Positions 5,601 through 6,714 of a DNA stretch of 6,714 nucleotides are shown here, in pieces; positions within the stretch are counted from its first letter, which is position 1, and every line of letters begins with the position of its first letter. Made by a program: the position numbers and the translations under genes. The stretch covers positions 1 to 6,714 of the forward strand of contig QNXS01000031.1 in the NCBI GenBank assembly GCA_003978865.1. Direction: 5' to 3'. The stretch comes from Archaeoglobus sp. (GTDB lineage: Archaea > Halobacteriota > Archaeoglobi > Archaeoglobales > Archaeoglobaceae). The notes beneath the pieces were generated by a model. That model did not search any database. It was given only the letters and a program-made list of their open reading frames with translations, and was not told the DNA's origin.

Positions 5601-6434
5601 ATGAGTAACTTTAAGCCTGTATTGCTTGTAATAGTGTTGATAGCTGTTGGATCGCTTGTCATGCCACAGACAGTCTCACTTTTCGCCGGGCAACACTGGT
5701 GGTACAATATAAGCGGTACAGGAAATCAGGTTCCATGTCAGAAATGTCATGCTGACATATATGAGGAAATGAGGTTGCACATCGGACCTCATACTGGAGA
5801 GACTGGTTATGTTTTTCAGTGTCAGCTATGCCACAGAACAGCCTTCACCGGATTTTCGTATGCTACCGTTAATCAGAGTTCTGTAACAAGTGTATATCCC
5901 GGAAAACAGGCTCATGCTGCATCAACTGTAAGGTGTCTAACATGCCACGGAGCATATGGTAATACTGCTCACGTGAGTTACTACTTGAATACTCTGGGTG
6001 TCCAAGCTTGTTACGCCTGCCATGGTAATCCTTCAGTAACGGCTAGTAACTATGTTATTGCCGGTGGTTTCGGTTTGACAGCATTACCCGGAGATACTGG
6101 TAGTATGGCAGCACATGAGAGGTTCGTTATTGAAGCTAAAAACAACACAACACTAAGAGGTGCAAACGAAGCATGTGTTGCCTGCCACACCCACGTTGCA
6201 GTAAAGATAATCTGGCACCACAAGAGAAGCTTGGAGTTCAATGTTTCTATAAACAACCCTGTTACACTGTCTAACGGAGTGCACAACTGGTCAGTTACAA
6301 ACTGGAAAGTTAACGGAACGGCAGTTGCAACAGTATGGGGTAATGCCAGCGGTAACGGTAGTGTCAGTTACAACAGCAACTACTGGCCATGGTCAAATAG
6401 CAGTAGTCTAAATACAGTGTACAGTAGTATATAA
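5601..6434 (+). CDS. Secreted pentaheme c-type cytochrome with Asn/Ser-rich C-terminal domain
   Basis: A 277-residue exported protein. Residues 5-28 form a hydrophobic signal segment, with likely processing near FAG (28-30). Five CxxCH motifs bind covalent heme c: CQKCH (46-50), CQLCH (74-78), CLTCH (112-116), CYACH (137-141) and CVACH (192-196). Further histidines (32, 60, 64, 105, 124, 172, 198, 206, 207) are enough for bis-His ligation of all five. After the last heme, residues 211-277 have no Cys and are rich in Asn, Ser, Val and Trp, with six of the protein's ten N-x-S/T sequons, which suggests a glycosylated beta domain. It should act on the outer face of the membrane in electron transfer, possibly extracellular. 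Archaeal multiheme cytochrome filaments are known in Archaeoglobus veneficus and Pyrobaculum calidifontis; whether this one polymerises is inference. Tandem TAA stops end it. ATG is supported by GTGGGGT upstream. Confidence 0.92.
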   Translation: MSNFKPVLLVIVLIAVGSLVMPQTVSLFAGQHWWYNISGTGNQVPCQKCHADIYEEMRLHIGPHTGETGYVFQCQLCHRTAFTGFSYATVNQSSVTSVYPGKQAHAASTVRCLTCHGAYGNTAHVSYYLNTLGVQACYACHGNPSVTASNYVIAGGFGLTALPGDTGSMAAHERFVIEAKNNTTLRGANEACVACHTHVAVKIIWHHKRSLEFNVSINNPVTLSNGVHNWSVTNWKVNGTAVATVWGNASGNGSVSYNSNYWPWSNSSSLNTVYSSI

Positions 6435-6452
6435 TAAATCTTTCTACTATTT

Positions 6453-6480
6453 TCAATTTTTTCATTGTTTTTTAATTTTT
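6453..6480 (+). terminator. Poly-T terminator of the cytochrome gene
   Basis: Three T-tracts (6457-6462, 6468-6473, 6476-6480) begin 22 nt past the tandem stop codons. This is a typical multi-tract archaeal terminator without a stable hairpin. Confidence 0.6.
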
Positions 6481-6524
6481 AAAATTCATTAAATTATTTA
6501 CTCCATGTATGTAGTTATCTAACG

Positions 6525-6536
6525 TTTATATATATT
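6525..6536. promoter_or_regulatory. Orphan TATA-like box in a convergent spacer
   Basis: TTTATATATATT is among the strongest TATA-like strings in the window, yet it lies between two convergent gene ends. No convincing ORF starts downstream on either strand. It could drive an antisense or small RNA, or be AT-rich noise. Confidence 0.25.
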
Positions 6537-6559
6537 CATAAATCTCCGGTAATAAGTTT

Positions 6560-6714
6560 TCAACAGGGAAAATAAACAATATCCTCGGCATTGACATACC
6601 TTTCAGGATCTATTTTCCTTCTAATTCCTTTAAGCCACTTTTCGGCAGAGAGCATCGCACCTATTCTGTTTAGAGGTGTATTATTGTTCCCGCAATGATA
6701 GCTGTAGGTACACT
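6560..6714 (-). CDS. C-terminus of an FAD-linked oxidase-like protein (5'-truncated by window edge)
   Basis: On the minus strand one frame is open from the window edge to the TGA at 6560-6562, giving 50 residues; the other two frames contain stops within the first 45 bases. The peptide holds NRIGAML, then AEKWLKGIRRKIDPERYVNAED, and ends VYFPC. The pattern of an amphipathic helix, basic residues, DP and then an Asn in a short turn resembles the C-terminal end of FAD-binding oxidases of the VAO/GlcD class, where it typically reads like K-x-x-DPxxxxNPG; here NA replaces NP. The catalytic part is outside the window, so the substrate cannot be judged. It converges with the cytochrome gene, and such dehydrogenases often pass electrons to cytochromes, but that link is only positional. 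Confidence 0.6.
   Translation of the reverse strand, partial: CTYSYHCGNNNTPLNRIGAMLSAEKWLKGIRRKIDPERYVNAEDIVYFPC

Noticed and set aside
5480..5707. Minus-strand ORF of 75 codons across the divergent promoter
   Set aside because: Covers the cytochrome promoter and start in antisense; composition is not protein-like and it would overlap real regulatory sites.
6050..6286. Minus-strand ORF of 78 codons opposite the cytochrome gene
   Set aside because: Antisense shadow of a clear heme-binding coding frame.

Overview
The window looks like chromosomal DNA of an anaerobic archaeon, most plausibly from or near the Archaeoglobales (Ferroglobus/Geoglobus/Archaeoglobus type). The reasons are an archaeal presenilin-like membrane protease, a single-domain KaiC-like ATPase, a secreted pentaheme c-type cytochrome with many N-glycosylation sequons, AT-rich archaeal-style TATA/BRE promoter elements, poly-T terminators, and mixed use of ATG and TTG starts. 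Taxonomy is inferred from gene content only. No rRNA, tRNA, CRISPR array or insertion sequence was seen.

Layout. (1) 1-512, plus: the 3' part of an intramembrane aspartyl protease gene, cut by the window edge. (2) 525-2957, minus: a compact operon read in the order BASS/ACR3-like transporter (2957-1971), universal stress protein (1969-1511), second BASS/ACR3-like transporter (1493-525). The gaps are 1 nt and 17 nt, and the operon converges on the protease gene. (3) 2958-3108: non-coding, holding the operon promoter, a 10-bp palindrome, a TGTTTA-N5-TAAACA inverted repeat and the T-rich end of the next gene. (4) 3109-4473, minus: a cobalamin-binding radical SAM enzyme of the BchE/HpnP-like class. 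(5) 4474-4594: non-coding, with a second copy of TGTTTA-N5-TAAACA just upstream of a TATA-like box. (6) 4595-5449, minus: a KaiC/RecA-type ATPase with a C-terminal CxxC-GHD element. (7) 5450-5600: a divergent promoter region with a near-perfect 18-bp palindrome, a 12-bp direct repeat and a second inverted repeat. (8) 5601-6434, plus: a secreted pentaheme cytochrome c. (9) 6435-6559: T-rich terminator region with an orphan TATA-like box. (10) 6560-6714, minus: the last 50 codons of a gene resembling the C-terminus of FAD-linked oxidases (VAO/GlcD type).

How they may work together. The transporter-Usp-transporter operon looks like one functional unit: two diverged transporters of one fold plus a nucleotide-binding Usp that could sense energy state or gate them. 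The pentaheme cytochrome probably carries electrons outside the membrane, and the convergent FAD-oxidase-like gene could be a nearby electron source. The KaiC-like ATPase shares a repeat-rich divergent promoter with the cytochrome, so joint regulation is possible. The shared inverted repeat upstream of the transporter operon and of the radical SAM gene suggests one regulator for both. These links are inferences from position.
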